A stretch of 64,000 bases of DNA, taken from positions 1 through 64,000 of the forward strand of contig NZ_JASBRB010000005.1 of assembly GCF_029960665.1 (NCBI RefSeq), written 5' to 3'. The notes under the pieces are model-generated. The model made no database searches. It was not told the DNA's origin and saw nothing but the letters and a program-made list of their open reading frames with translations. Source of the stretch: Pseudarthrobacter sp. AL07 (GTDB taxonomy: Bacteria > Actinomycetota > Actinomycetes > Actinomycetales > Micrococcaceae). Positions 1-8,330 of the stretch are shown in pieces. Position numbers and translations under genes: made by a program. Positions within the stretch are counted from its first letter, which is position 1. Every line of letters starts with the position of its first letter.

Positions 1-1
1 T

Positions 2-55
2 GCCCGCCTCGTCGAAGCCGCCCGCCAGCTCGGCTCCCTCGGCAAGACCTTCTAG
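2..55 (+). CDS. C-terminal end of a gene cut by the window edge, probably class II fructose-bisphosphate aldolase
   Basis: Seventeen codons and a TAG stop are open from the left edge and end in ARLVEAARQLGSLGKTF. The tail is too short for a family call by itself. The following DUF3151 gene and purA form, in Arthrobacter relatives as I know them, a conserved neighbourhood with class II fructose-bisphosphate aldolase, a glycolytic enzyme, and the alanine/arginine-rich helix is compatible with its C-terminus. The identity is an inference from context. Only two bases separate this stop from the next start, so the two genes are probably cotranscribed. Confidence 0.45.
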   Translation, partial: ARLVEAARQLGSLGKTF

Positions 56-57
56 TT

Positions 58-480
58 ATGTCGGACGAGTTCCGCAAGAACCTGATGGGTCCGGAGCCGA
101 CGCTCCTGCCTGCCGAGACCGACGTCTACGAGCAGCTGGACGGCGGCGCCGAACCCCTGGACCTGGTGGAAAAGCACCCCACGTCCTCGCTGTTGTGGGC
201 TGTCCTAGCGGAGGATGCGTGGTCCGAGGGCCGCACCATCGATTCCTACGCCTACTCGCGCGTTGGCTACCACCGCGGGCTGGACTCACTGCGCCGCAAC
301 GGCTGGCGCGGGGTGGGCCCTATCCCGTGGGAGCACGGACCTAACCGCGGCTTCCTGCGCGCGCTCTACTCGCTGGGCCGCGCGTCCGCGGCCATCGGCG
401 AAGCCGAGGAACCGGAACGCATCGAGAAGTTCCTCAACGACTCGGACCCGGCAGCCAAGGCAGCCATCGAGGGCAAGTAG
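58..480 (+). CDS. DUF3151 family protein
   Basis: A 140-residue soluble protein that starts MSDEFRKNLMGPEPTLLPAE. The length and this opening fit the actinobacterial DUF3151 family, whose function is unknown to me. The central part is rich in Trp and Tyr (about residues 45-110, including WAVLAEDA and GWRGVGPIPWEHG) and the last 30 residues are acidic and alanine-rich. There is no signal peptide or membrane segment. The start lies two bases after the stop of the presumed aldolase gene, so it is probably translated by coupling. A long palindrome follows its stop, ahead of a convergent gene. Confidence 0.8.
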   Translation: MSDEFRKNLMGPEPTLLPAETDVYEQLDGGAEPLDLVEKHPTSSLLWAVLAEDAWSEGRTIDSYAYSRVGYHRGLDSLRRNGWRGVGPIPWEHGPNRGFLRALYSLGRASAAIGEAEEPERIEKFLNDSDPAAKAAIEGK

Positions 481-489
481 TTTAAAGAG

Positions 490-552
490 CAACGCGGGGT
501 CACTTCCGGCCCGTTCCGCACCGGCGGATGGCTCGGAAGTGACCCCGCGTTG
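490..552. repeat. Family A intergenic palindrome, copy 1 (convergent gap)
   Basis: Two perfectly complementary 19-base arms (490-508 and 534-552) are separated by 25 bases. The outer part of the arm reads CAACGCGGGGTCACTTCCG. The same arm recurs at 13979-14041 and 27758-27820, each time between the stops of convergent genes. Here it separates the DUF3151 gene from the UDG-like gene. It could terminate transcription in both directions, although no long U-run follows. Confidence 0.85.
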
Positions 553-570
553 TTTAACGAACGACGGCGG

Positions 571-1200
571 CTAGACTTTCGCGAGTCCTGTGCGGGCCAT
601 CGCATCGGTGTAGACGACGCGCATTTCCTCGAGGTACTGTTCCTGCCGCGCGGGCGTCCCGGCGAAGGCGCGGCCGCTGAGGGAGCGGACCTTGTAGGTC
701 TTCAGCCCGCGGCGCCAGAGCAGCGGAACTTCGGTCTTCAGCAGCAGGTTGGCCAGGCGGTTGGCTTCGGTGCCGTGTGCCACGATCACCGAGGCGCGGG
801 GGACCACGGCGAGGAACTTCAGCAGCGGCTTGAGGCCGGCGGAAATCTGGTCCGGCGTGAACTTGCCGTTGACCTCGCCGGGGGTGTGCCAGGGGTGCAC
901 GTTCCAGGGCATCACGAACTCCGGGCGCAGGCCCAGCGTCCACTGGATGCCAAGCATGCGGGTGGCGGCGTCTTCGTCGCCGGCGGTGATGAAGCCGGAC
1001 GGGTCAGCTTCGCCGATGTTGGAGTAGAGGCTGATGATGCGGCACTCGTCGACGTCGTGCATGGGGTCGACGTAGGGGACTTCGGTGTGGGGCTTGACGC
1101 TCTGCAGGGAATCGCACAGCTCGTTGACGGCTGCAACGTTGGGCTCGTAGCGGCGGCTGAGGAACTGTTCACGGAGGGATTCTGGGGCCAGGGCTGTCAT
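571..1200 (-). CDS. Uracil-DNA glycosylase-like protein
   Basis: A 209-residue soluble protein. The segment PWNVHPWHTPGE and the later VIVAHGTEANRLA resemble the two active-site regions of the uracil-DNA glycosylase superfamily, and relatives in Arthrobacter carry that name. Such enzymes remove uracil or other damaged bases from DNA. The match is by eye, and the usual water-activating GxDPG-type motif is not obvious, so the activity is uncertain. I chose the ATG at 1200 over an in-frame TTG nine bases upstream, because AGGAG lies 12 bases before the ATG but only three before the TTG. The gene is convergent with the DUF3151 gene across palindrome A1. Confidence 0.5.
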   Translation of the reverse strand: MTALAPESLREQFLSRRYEPNVAAVNELCDSLQSVKPHTEVPYVDPMHDVDECRIISLYSNIGEADPSGFITAGDEDAATRMLGIQWTLGLRPEFVMPWNVHPWHTPGEVNGKFTPDQISAGLKPLLKFLAVVPRASVIVAHGTEANRLANLLLKTEVPLLWRRGLKTYKVRSLSGRAFAGTPARQEQYLEEMRVVYTDAMARTGLAKV

Positions 1201-1640
1201 ATAGTGCAATGTCTCCTGCGGGGCTCGGCGATGCTGCCAATCCGGAAAATGGGCGCGTGATGGGCGCGCCCGTCCGGCGTGGTTTCAAATGTGGTGTGGA
1301 CCGATTCCTGGTCGATCTCTATCAGTTTAGCAAGCCCCGCGAAATGCGGACCCCGTCCGGTGAGATTCCGTGACGAAAGGCATAGGCCGGGCCACTGAGG
1401 CGGAGAGTAAAAGCCGCGGACGATCCGTTGTGGCGCGGCAGGCTCCGCAGGCCCAACGGGTGGAGGAAACCCCCGCATCGGCTAAACTTGGGTGGTAAGA
1501 GCCCCGGACTCTTGCGTGGTTGGCCGCCGTAGCGGTCCGGCCAGGCTGTGGCCTTCGGGGCATTCTCATGAACGGCGCTACTCGGGTCTGCCATCTCGGT
1601 GGACGGACCTGCGCGGCCCGAACGAATGGGGGAGGATCCC
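1201..1640. other. Divergent intergenic region between the UDG-like gene and purA
   Basis: I see no convincing open frame in these 440 bases. On the plus strand TAAACT at 1482-1487 is the best -10 candidate for purA, which would give a leader of about 150 bases. No -35 of good quality precedes it at 16-18 bases. Strong Shine-Dalgarno sequences lie at both ends, for the minus-strand gene near 1213-1217 and for purA near 1628-1635. I found no recognisable riboswitch. Confidence 0.5.
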
Positions 1641-2930
1641 ATGCCAGCAATCGTGATCGTAGGAGCCCAGTGGGGCGACGAAGGAAAAGGCAAGGCCACC
1701 GATCTTCTCGGCGGCCGCGTTGACTACGTCGTCAAGCCCAACGGCGGTAACAATGCCGGGCACACCGTCGTCGTAGGCGGTGAGAAGTATGAGCTCAAAC
1801 TCCTTCCGGCCGGCATTCTGAGCCCCAACGCGATTCCGATCATCGGCAACGGCTGTGTGGTGAACCTTGAGGCCCTGTTCCAGGAGATCGAAGGCCTGCA
1901 GGCCCGCGGCGCGGACACGTCCAAGCTGCGCATCTCCGCCAATGCGCACCTCGTGGCGCCCTACCACCAGGTCCTGGATAAAGTCACCGAGCGTTTCCTC
2001 GGCGGCCGCGCCATCGGCACCACCGGCCGTGGCATTGGCCCCGCCTACATGGACAAGGTGGCCCGCCTGGGCATCCGAGTCCAGGACGTCTTTGACGAGT
2101 CCATCCTCCGCCAGAAGGTGGAAGGATCCCTACGTCAGAAGAACGAACTCCTGGTCAAGGTCTATAATCGCCGCGACATCGTGGTGGACGAGATCGTGGA
2201 CTACTTCCTGGCCTTCGCCGAGCGCCTTCGCCCGCTGGTCATCGACAGCACACTTGTCCTCAACAACGCCCTGGACGAGGGCAAGGTTGTGCTGATGGAA
2301 GGCGGCCAGGCCACGTTCCTGGACGTGGACCACGGCACCTACCCGTTCGTGACCTCCTCCAACCCCACAGCCGGCGGCGCGTCCGTTGGCTCGGGTATCG
2401 GCCCCACCCGGATTTCCCGCTCCATCGGCATCATCAAGGCCTACACCACCCGTGTTGGCGCCGGACCGTTCCCCACCGAACTGTTCGACGAGATGGGCAT
2501 GTACCTGCAGAAGACCGGTGGCGAGTTCGGCGTAAACACCGGCCGTCCGCGCCGCTGCGGCTGGTACGACGCCGTCCTGGCCCGCCACGCTTCCCGCGTG
2601 AACGGCTTCACGGACTACTTCGTCACCAAGCTGGACGTCCTCACCGGCATCGAGCAGATCCCCGTCTGCGTTGCCTACGACGTCGATGGTGTGCGGCACG
2701 ACGAAATGCCCATGACGCAGACCGAGTTCCACCACGCCGTGCCCATCTTTGAGTACTTCGAGGGCTGGACCGAGGACATCACCGGCGCCCGCACCCTGGA
2801 GGACCTCCCCGAGAACGCCCGCAACTACGTGCTGGCCCTCGAAAAGCTCTCCGGCACGCGTTTCTCCGCGATCGGCGTCGGCCCGGACCGCGACCAGACC
2901 ATCGTGGTCCACGATCTGATCAACGACTAA
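1641..2930 (+). CDS. purA: Adenylosuccinate synthetase
   Basis: A 429-residue cytoplasmic enzyme that joins IMP and aspartate using GTP to form adenylosuccinate, the first committed step to AMP. The N-terminal [11 protein letters not shown] (residues 8-18) is the family's phosphate-binding loop. [36 protein letters not shown] and [10 protein letters not shown] are also family motifs, and the length is typical. The ATG at 1641 follows GGGGGAGG by a normal distance, which rules out the longer upstream reading. A GC-rich hairpin follows the stop. The gene lies near fba and DUF3151, away from the purSQL cluster at 14-17 kb. Confidence 0.98.
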   Translation: MPAIVIVGAQWGDEGKGKATDLLGGRVDYVVKPNGGNNAGHTVVVGGEKYELKLLPAGILSPNAIPIIGNGCVVNLEALFQEIEGLQARGADTSKLRISANAHLVAPYHQVLDKVTERFLGGRAIGTTGRGIGPAYMDKVARLGIRVQDVFDESILRQKVEGSLRQKNELLVKVYNRRDIVVDEIVDYFLAFAERLRPLVIDSTLVLNNALDEGKVVLMEGGQATFLDVDHGTYPFVTSSNPTAGGASVGSGIGPTRISRSIGIIKAYTTRVGAGPFPTELFDEMGMYLQKTGGEFGVNTGRPRRCGWYDAVLARHASRVNGFTDYFVTKLDVLTGIEQIPVCVAYDVDGVRHDEMPMTQTEFHHAVPIFEYFEGWTEDITGARTLEDLPENARNYVLALEKLSGTRFSAIGVGPDRDQTIVVHDLIND

Positions 2931-2945
2931 CAGCCTGCAAACCAC

Positions 2946-2990
2946 GACGACGGCGGGTCACCTGAAGAGGTGGCCCGCCGCCGCCGTCTG
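2946..2990 (+). terminator. purA terminator hairpin
   Basis: The core arms 2951-2963 and 2968-2980 pair with one mismatch around a 4-base loop, and flanking GACG/CGTC bases extend the stem. It starts about 16 bases after the purA stop. The T-rich stretch behind it is short (TCTGTT). Confidence 0.75.
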
Positions 2991-3008
2991 TTAACCAAAG
3001 TGGGTAGC

Positions 3009-3046
3009 AGTAAGTGTTGTTTTGAGCGTTCAAAACGACACTTACT
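3009..3046. repeat. Family B palindrome, copy 1
   Basis: The 17-base arms 3009-3025 and 3030-3046 (AGTAAGTGT-GTTTTGA type) pair with one G-U wobble around a 4-base loop. GTAGC precedes the left arm. A second copy with the same arm sequence lies between aceA and aceB at 58480-58527. This copy follows the purA terminator, with the next gene in the same direction. Confidence 0.8.
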
Positions 3047-3250
3047 CGGTGGGGTTGTACGCAATTTACACAGGCTTGACGCAACCGGTCTTGTGAGGCT
3101 GTACGCGAGGCGGACAGACTCTTAAGCACACCCTGAACTGATCAGTTGATCATACGACCAGACCCGCAGGTGCCGGACGCAGCGATGCTCCGGGACCGCC
3201 CGTGGCGAAGATGCTGCCCGGACGGGACCCGCAGACCGGAAGGATTCATC

Positions 3251-3592
3251 ATGGCCGGGAAGTTTGAAGTTTTCTTGGACTCGGATTCACGTTTCAGGTT
3301 CCAGCTCACGGCAGCGGACGGCACGGCGATGGCTGTGTCCGGAGCCTTTAAGGACAAGGCAGCCGTGGCTGCCGGTATCGCCGCCGTCCGCGAATGCGCC
3401 GGGACAGGGCTGGTCACCGATCTCTGCCCGGCCGCCAAAGCTGCGCCGACCGCCCCCGCGGCTGCCGCTGTGCCGGGCCGCGCCCAACCCCAGCAGAACC
3501 GTGGGGACCAGCGCGTTCCCGCGGCCAGGACGCACACCTTTGTCCTTGCCAAGGGACCGCGCCGGAGGTTGACCACGCCGCGCTGGACGTAG
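3251..3592 (+). CDS. YegP/DUF1508-like protein
   Basis: A 113-residue protein. Residues 1-60 begin MAGKFEVFLDSDSRFRFQL and match the DUF1508/YegP fold (K-F-x-V-F-x-D, F-R-F-x-L, then a Ser/Ala-rich helix), a small beta-alpha domain of unknown function. The remaining 50 residues are Pro/Ala/Arg-rich and look disordered. The start follows GGAAGGA directly, so the longer upstream reading is not needed. It has no signal peptide and stands alone: a strong terminator follows, and the sigma-factor gene begins 241 bases later. Confidence 0.7.
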   Translation: MAGKFEVFLDSDSRFRFQLTAADGTAMAVSGAFKDKAAVAAGIAAVRECAGTGLVTDLCPAAKAAPTAPAAAAVPGRAQPQQNRGDQRVPAARTHTFVLAKGPRRRLTTPRWT

Positions 3593-3692
3593 GCAACCCG
3601 GCAGTCCACCTGCATCGCGGTCCCGGTCCCGGAAAGTTCTTTGTCCGAGCGCGTAACCCCTGCGATGCCTGGAACGATTACCCCTATGAAGC

Positions 3693-3739
3693 GCCGGTCT
3701 GGAACTTGTCCCCCATCATGTTCCAGACCGGCTCTTTTG
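3693..3739 (+). terminator. Rho-independent terminator
   Basis: Perfect 13-base arms (3693-3705 and 3720-3732) with a 14-base loop are followed by TCTTTTGTT. It lies 100 bases after the YegP-like gene and ahead of the sigma-factor gene. Confidence 0.85.
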
Positions 3740-3833
3740 TTACCGGAGGGTAAAGTTAGCAGGCGAGGACATTCCGCGTATAACGTGCGGGCCCCAAGAT
3801 GAACAAGCCCAGTCCCCTCCACCGAAGGCCTTT

Positions 3834-4391
3834 GTGTCCGTGAGCGATGCACTGACAGACCACGTTCTGCGTGCGCGCGCCCGGGATCCGGAGCTCTTCA
3901 GCATCGTGTACCGAACCTATGCGTCACAGGTCCTGGGCTACCTCACAGCCCGCGGGGTAGAAGATGCGGAGGCGGTTATGCAGGAAGTTTTCCTCGCGGT
4001 CCTGCCGCGGCTGCAGACGGTTACCGGCGGTGTCGCCGGGCTGCGTACGTTTGTCTTTTCCGTGGCGCACGCGAGGATGGTGGACGATCACCGGCGGCAG
4101 CGCCGCGCCCCCGTTGCGCTCCCGTTCGAACCGGACCTGGACGGACGCGTGGAGTCCTCCGCCGAGGATGAAATGCTGCAGCGGATCTCCCCGCGGGAGG
4201 TCGCGGATCTCCTGAATGAGCTGTCGGATGAGCAGCGGGAAGTGCTGTCGCTACGTCTCGTCGCGGGCCTGACAGTGGACCAGGCGGCCGCTGTGATGGG
4301 AAAGAGCGCCGGTGCCGTCAAACAGCTCCAGCGCCGTGCACTGATCCGGCTGCGCGAGCAGTCCGCAGTGAAGGAGTACGTGGCGCCATGA
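3834..4391 (+). CDS. ECF-like RNA polymerase sigma factor
   Basis: A 185-residue protein with two sigma domains. Region 2 is at about residues 20-85 (DAEAVMQEVFLAVLPRL and a downstream basic segment) and region 4 at about 125-178, with helix-turn-helix sequence GLTVDQAAAVMGKSAGAVKQ. This is the size and layout of an extracytoplasmic-function sigma factor, which redirects RNA polymerase to a small regulon. GTG at 3834 is used here, and a second GTG at 3840 is equally possible. The stop overlaps the next start as ATGA, so the next gene is translationally coupled and is the natural candidate for its partner. Confidence 0.85.
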   Translation: MSVSDALTDHVLRARARDPELFSIVYRTYASQVLGYLTARGVEDAEAVMQEVFLAVLPRLQTVTGGVAGLRTFVFSVAHARMVDDHRRQRRAPVALPFEPDLDGRVESSAEDEMLQRISPREVADLLNELSDEQREVLSLRLVAGLTVDQAAAVMGKSAGAVKQLQRRALIRLREQSAVKEYVAP

Positions 4392-5248
4392 CGTCCAATG
4401 CCAGCTCCCTGATCCGCACCGTGGATGAAATGCTCCTTGACGCCGGTTGGGCCGATACCGCAGGGCTCCGAGAAACGCTGCTCGCGGTGGGTTCCCTTGC
4501 CTCCCTGCCGGTCCCCGAGCCCGGCTCTGAACTGGCGGCACTGCTCTCGGTCCAGACGCACCAGCTCGCCCGGCACCGCCTGCTCCGCAAGCACCGGACC
4601 GCCGTTGTGGGCCTGGCTGTCATCGCGGGGATGGGCCTCGGCGTCACCGGCGTGGCCGCCACCGGGACCGCTCCGGGTGCACAGGCCACCAACTCCATTC
4701 AGCAGCTGCTGCAGGACTGGGCTCCCGCCTGGTCCGTGGCGGGGGCCCCCGCCGCCAATGGGAGGGCCGCCAATCCGACGGAGGTGCAGCCGCCCGCAGA
4801 GCCGGCATCCCCCGACGACGCTGCGCCGGTACCTCCCGAAAATGTTGATCCGGAAACTGCCCTGCCAGAGGACGGTCCGGAAAACGCAGGCCAGAGCGTG
4901 GGAACAGCACCGGCCGGCCGTGGAAACGACACCGCGCCCGGCAAATCAAAGACGGACGACGGCGGCGCGCCGGGGAACGCTGCCGGCGTCACCCCCGGCG
5001 GCGCTGCTTCCCGGGACGCAGCGACCCAGGACGCTGCCACCCAGGAGAGCAACGGTCCTGCCAGGGCCGCTGCCGCTGCTGCTGCCGAGCTCGAGAAGGC
5101 CGGCAAACAGGTGGCCGGCACCCTGGCTGAAGCAGCCACCGCGGGAGAGTCCCTGACGTCAGCCCTCGTCCCACCGGCACCGACGGAAAGAACCGGGCCC
5201 GGCAATGCCGGACCCGGTTCAAACTGGCTGAGGAAGTTCAACCGGTAG
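4388..5248 (+). CDS. Single-span membrane protein coupled to the sigma factor, possible anti-sigma factor
   Basis: A 286-residue protein. Residues 1-68 are a soluble, Leu-rich helical region, residues 69-92 form one hydrophobic span (VVGLAVIAGMGLGVTGVAA), and the rest is a Pro/Ala/Gly-rich, apparently disordered tail with DAATQDAATQ-type repeats. This topology, and the 4-base overlap with the sigma gene, suggest a membrane anti-sigma factor or sensor. The zinc anti-sigma motif HxxxCxxC is absent, so if it binds the sigma factor it does so by another fold. It is convergent with the CoA-binding gene that follows. Confidence 0.5.
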   Translation: MTSNASSLIRTVDEMLLDAGWADTAGLRETLLAVGSLASLPVPEPGSELAALLSVQTHQLARHRLLRKHRTAVVGLAVIAGMGLGVTGVAATGTAPGAQATNSIQQLLQDWAPAWSVAGAPAANGRAANPTEVQPPAEPASPDDAAPVPPENVDPETALPEDGPENAGQSVGTAPAGRGNDTAPGKSKTDDGGAPGNAAGVTPGGAASRDAATQDAATQESNGPARAAAAAAAELEKAGKQVAGTLAEAATAGESLTSALVPPAPTERTGPGNAGPGSNWLRKFNR

Positions 5249-5290
5249 TCAGGTTCCCCGTCAGGAAGAGCCTTTCCGCCGGGAAGCACC

Positions 5291-5785
5291 TCAGGAAAGC
5301 AGTTGCCGTTTGGAGGAGATCACGCCGGTATCGAAGCCGGCCAGGTGCAGCCCGCCGTGGAACCGGGCGTGCTCGATCTTCACGCAGCGGTCCATCACAA
5401 CGTTGATCCCGGCGGCTTCCGCGCCGGCGGCCACGTCCTCATGCCAGGAGCCGAGCTGCAGCCAGAGGGTTTTGGCGCCGGCCGCGATGGTTTCGTCCAG
5501 GACGCCCGGGAGGTCATCGTGCTTGCGGAACACATCCACGATGTCCGGGCTTTCGGGAAGATCGGCCAGTGAGGCGTAGGTCGGTTCACCAAGGATCTCC
5601 TTGACCACGGGGTTCACGAAGTACACCTTGTACCGCGTGGACGACTGCAGGTAAGTCGCCACAAAATAGCTGGCCCGGGACGGCTTGTCCGAGGCGCCCA
5701 CAATCGCAATTGAGGTGGCTGCGCGCAGCAGGTTCAGACGCTCCGGCGCCGAAGGTCCGGTCCAGGCGCGTTCGCTGGGGCTCAT
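5291..5785 (-). CDS. CoA-binding domain protein (Rossmann-fold, YccU-like)
   Basis: A 164-residue protein with a single CoA-binding fold. TSIAIVGASDKPSRASY is the nucleotide-binding turn near residue 30, and later segments read YFVNPVVKEILG, TLWLQLGSWHED and GINVVMDRCVKIEH. Small proteins of this type bind CoA or acyl-CoA, and their role is unsettled. The ATG at 5785 overlaps the metY stop (GTATGA) and has GGAG about eight bases upstream, so it is the last gene of the acs-sfnG-metY operon. A paralogue lies at 10819-11244, on the other side of the operon promoter. Confidence 0.8.
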   Translation of the reverse strand: MSPSERAWTGPSAPERLNLLRAATSIAIVGASDKPSRASYFVATYLQSSTRYKVYFVNPVVKEILGEPTYASLADLPESPDIVDVFRKHDDLPGVLDETIAAGAKTLWLQLGSWHEDVAAGAEAAGINVVMDRCVKIEHARFHGGLHLAGFDTGVISSKRQLLS

Positions 5786-7140
5786 ACGTTCGCTCCAATT
5801 GTGCATGATTCTGCTTCGGTGGTTGAGCCCGTCGAAACCCCGGCCTCAACCACCGGTTCCGAGGCCGCGTCCAGTGCCTGGTCCAGGTCCCACAGGATGT
5901 CCTCGATATCCTCCAGGCCCACGGAAATCCGGACCAGGTCCTCGGGGACGCCCGCGGACTCCAGCTGGGCCGGGCTCAGCTGCTGGTGCGTGGTGGACCC
6001 CGGGTGGATCACCAGCGTGCGGGAATCGCCCACGTTGGCCAGGTGCGAGGCGATCTGCAGGGATTCGATGAACTTCTGCCCGGCCGTGCGGCCGCCCTTC
6101 ACACCGAAGGAGAAGACCGAGCCGGGGCCCAGCGGCAGGTACTTCTTCGCGCGCTCAAAATGCGGGTGCGAAGGAAGCCCGGAGAAGTTGACGTAGGCCA
6201 CGCGGGGATCGGCCTCAAGCCATTCGGCCACGGCCTTGGCGTTCTTGAGGTGCTCGTCGAGCCGCTGCGGGAGGGTTTCCACGCCCTGCAGCAACTGGAA
6301 GGCCGACAGCGGGGACAGCGCCGGACCGATATCGCGCAGCTGTTCGCAGCGCAGCTTGGTGAGGAAGCCGTACTCGCCGAAGTTGCCCCACCAGGAGACA
6401 TTTCCGTAGGACGCCACCGGCTCGGTCATGGTGGGGAACTTGCCGTTGCCCCAATCGAACCGGCCGCTCTCCACAATCACGCCGCCCAGGGTGGTGCCGT
6501 GCCCGCCGAGGAACTTGGTGGCGGAGTGGATGACGATGTCGGCGCCGTGTTCGATCGGGCGCACAAGGTACGGCGTGCTCAAGGTGGCGTCCACCACGAG
6601 GGGGACGCCGGCGTCGTGCGCTACCTTCGCCAGGGCCGCCAGGTCCTGGACTTCCGACGACGGGTTCGCCACCACCTCGACGAAGATCGCCTTGGTGTTT
6701 TCCTGGACCGCCGCGGCATAGTCCGCGGGGTCGGTGCCGGGAACGAACGTGGTGTCCACGCCGAAGCGGCGGAGGGTCACATCGAGCTGGGTGACCGTCC
6801 CGCCGTACAGCTGGGAGGCTGCCACGATGTGGTCGCCGGACTGGGTCAGCGCGGCGAAGGTGATGAACTCAGCTGCCATGCCGGACGACGTCGCCACCGC
6901 TCCGATGCCGCCTTCCAGCGAGGCGATCCGCTCTTCGAACGCTGCCACGGTGGGGTTGCCGATGCGGGAGTAAATGTTGCCGTACTTCTGCAGCGCAAAC
7001 AGGTTGGCGGCGTCCTGGGTGTCCTTGAACACGAAGGACGTGGTCTGGTAGATGGGCACCGCGCGGGCGCCGTGCTCGGCGTCGGGGGTGCCGCCGGCGT
7101 GCAGGGCGCGGGTGCGGAATCCGAACTTGCGGTCAGCCAT
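5782..7140 (-). CDS. metY: O-acetylhomoserine sulfhydrylase
   Basis: A 452-residue PLP enzyme of the Cys/Met metabolism family. It would convert O-acetylhomoserine and sulfide to homocysteine and acetate. [17 protein letters not shown] opens the protein, the Schiff-base lysine is in [14 protein letters not shown], and NPSSEVQDL and STTHQQLSP are family positions. Length is normal up to about residue 430. The last 20 or so residues ([15 protein letters not shown] and onward) are read from a palindromic repeat captured at the 3' end. The start overlaps the sfnG stop by one base (TGATG), and the stop overlaps the CoA-binding gene. A cystathionine gamma-synthase role is less likely, given the long-chain MetY layout. 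Confidence 0.93.
   Translation of the reverse strand: MADRKFGFRTRALHAGGTPDAEHGARAVPIYQTTSFVFKDTQDAANLFALQKYGNIYSRIGNPTVAAFEERIASLEGGIGAVATSSGMAAEFITFAALTQSGDHIVAASQLYGGTVTQLDVTLRRFGVDTTFVPGTDPADYAAAVQENTKAIFVEVVANPSSEVQDLAALAKVAHDAGVPLVVDATLSTPYLVRPIEHGADIVIHSATKFLGGHGTTLGGVIVESGRFDWGNGKFPTMTEPVASYGNVSWWGNFGEYGFLTKLRCEQLRDIGPALSPLSAFQLLQGVETLPQRLDEHLKNAKAVAEWLEADPRVAYVNFSGLPSHPHFERAKKYLPLGPGSVFSFGVKGGRTAGQKFIESLQIASHLANVGDSRTLVIHPGSTTHQQLSPAQLESAGVPEDLVRISVGLEDIEDILWDLDQALDAASEPVVEAGVSTGSTTEAESCTIGANV
5818..5854. repeat. In-frame palindromic repeat (GTCGAAACC type) at the end of metY
   Basis: The arms 5818-5827 (GGTGGTTGAG) and 5845-5854 are perfectly complementary. A 30-base segment here is identical to one inside the acs gene at 8563-8592. 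Read on the gene strand it encodes [10 protein letters not shown] diverged relative in the other orientation lies in purL at 16354-16380. Confidence 0.85.
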
Positions 7141-8330
7141 CAGACAGCCACCGACTCAGCTACAGGCGTGTTGGAGAGATCAAGTTCTGTGCCGTTCTGG
7201 CGGGCCAGGTCGGCTTCGAGTTCGCGGACGATCGGCAGGATGTCCTGGCCGAATGCGGCGACTTCCTCCTGGAAGTGAAGGTAGCCGGTGAGGAAGAGGT
7301 TCACGCCGATCTTCTTGTATTCCACGATCCGCTCGGCGATCTGCTCGGGGGTGCCGATGAGCTGGGTCTTGAAGCCGTCGTTGTACTGGACCAGGTCCTC
7401 GAAGCTGGAGTCGGCCCACATGCCCTTGCCGTCCTTGGTGGACGCGCCGGCTTCCTGCACGGCGTCGCGGAACCCCTGGACTGCAGGCTTGTGTGCCTTC
7501 GCCACGATTTCGCGGAGGGTATCGCGGGCTTCCTTCTCGGAATCGCGGGCGATCACAAAGCCGTTGAGGCCGAACCTGGGAGCAGACAGGGCGCCGTCGG
7601 TGCCGCGCTTCGTTTCACCCGAAGCTGCGACCACGCCGGCAATGTTCTCCTTGAAGCCTTCCAGATCCTTGCCGTTAGAGAAGTACCAGTCAGCCACGCG
7701 GCCTGCAGTGGCCTGTGCCGCCGTCGAGTTTCCGCCGAAAAAGACCTCCGGGTGCGCGCGGCCCGGAACGTCCACGGGGGCCGGGTTCAGGGTGAAGTCG
7801 GTGATGTTGTAATACTTGCCGGCCTGGCTGTATTGCTGCTCGGTCCAGAGGCCACGCAGTACCCTGATGAACTCCTCGGTGCGGACGTAACGTTCGTCGT
7901 GCTCCAACCAGTCGAGGCCGAAGTTGGTGAACTCATTCTTGAGCCAGCCGGAGACGATGTTGACGGCGGCGCGGCCGTTGGAGATGTGGTCCGCCGTGAT
8001 GATGAACTTGGCCAGCACGCCAGGGTGCCACATGCCCGGGTGGACGGCGGCGATGACTTTGAGGCGCTCGGTGGCGGCGAGCAGGGCCAGGCTGAACGAC
8101 GTGGCCTCGTGCTGCTTGTCGGCTCCGTAGGACGCGGCGTACCGGGTCTGCGTCAGGGCGTACTCGAAGCCGGAGTTCTCGGCGATCTGCGCCAGCTTCT
8201 TGTTGTAGTCAAAGTCCCAGCCGGTGCGCTGTTCGATGGTGGAGACCACCAGACCGCCGGAGACGTTTGGCACCCAGTACGCAAACTTGAGCGGCTCTGA
8301 AAGGCGGGCAACGTTGCTGATGTCTGTCAT
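7140..8330 (-). CDS. sfnG: FMNH2-dependent dimethyl sulfone monooxygenase (LLM family)
   Basis: A 396-residue luciferase-like monooxygenase. KFAYWVPNVSGGLVVS near the N-terminus, followed by IEQRTGWDFDYNKKLAQIAE, ATERLKVIAAVHPG and NIVSGWLKNEF, strongly recalls SfnG, which oxidises dimethyl sulfone to methanesulfinate with reduced flavin from a partner reductase. No flavin reductase is encoded next to it. It sits between acs and metY with ATGA overlap upstream and a 1-base overlap downstream, which places it in sulfur scavenging that feeds homocysteine synthesis. An alkanesulfonate monooxygenase (SsuD) is the alternative, but the N-terminal motif favours SfnG. Confidence 0.85.
   Translation of the reverse strand: MTDISNVARLSEPLKFAYWVPNVSGGLVVSTIEQRTGWDFDYNKKLAQIAENSGFEYALTQTRYAASYGADKQHEATSFSLALLAATERLKVIAAVHPGMWHPGVLAKFIITADHISNGRAAVNIVSGWLKNEFTNFGLDWLEHDERYVRTEEFIRVLRGLWTEQQYSQAGKYYNITDFTLNPAPVDVPGRAHPEVFFGGNSTAAQATAGRVADWYFSNGKDLEGFKENIAGVVAASGETKRGTDGALSAPRFGLNGFVIARDSEKEARDTLREIVAKAHKPAVQGFRDAVQEAGASTKDGKGMWADSSFEDLVQYNDGFKTQLIGTPEQIAERIVEYKKIGVNLFLTGYLHFQEEVAAFGQDILPIVRELEADLARQNGTELDLSNTPVAESVAV

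Noticed and set aside
490..552. Attachment site, CRISPR repeat or transposon end
   Set aside because: The three family A copies are 13-14 kb apart, are palindromes and not direct repeats with spacers, and have no integrase, Cas or transposase gene nearby.
550..1260. Long plus-strand frame opposite the UDG-like gene
   Set aside because: Its translation is Val/Gly/Ala/His-rich, as expected of an antisense reading in GC-rich coding DNA. The same applies to many long frames opposite metY, sfnG, acs, purL and aceA.
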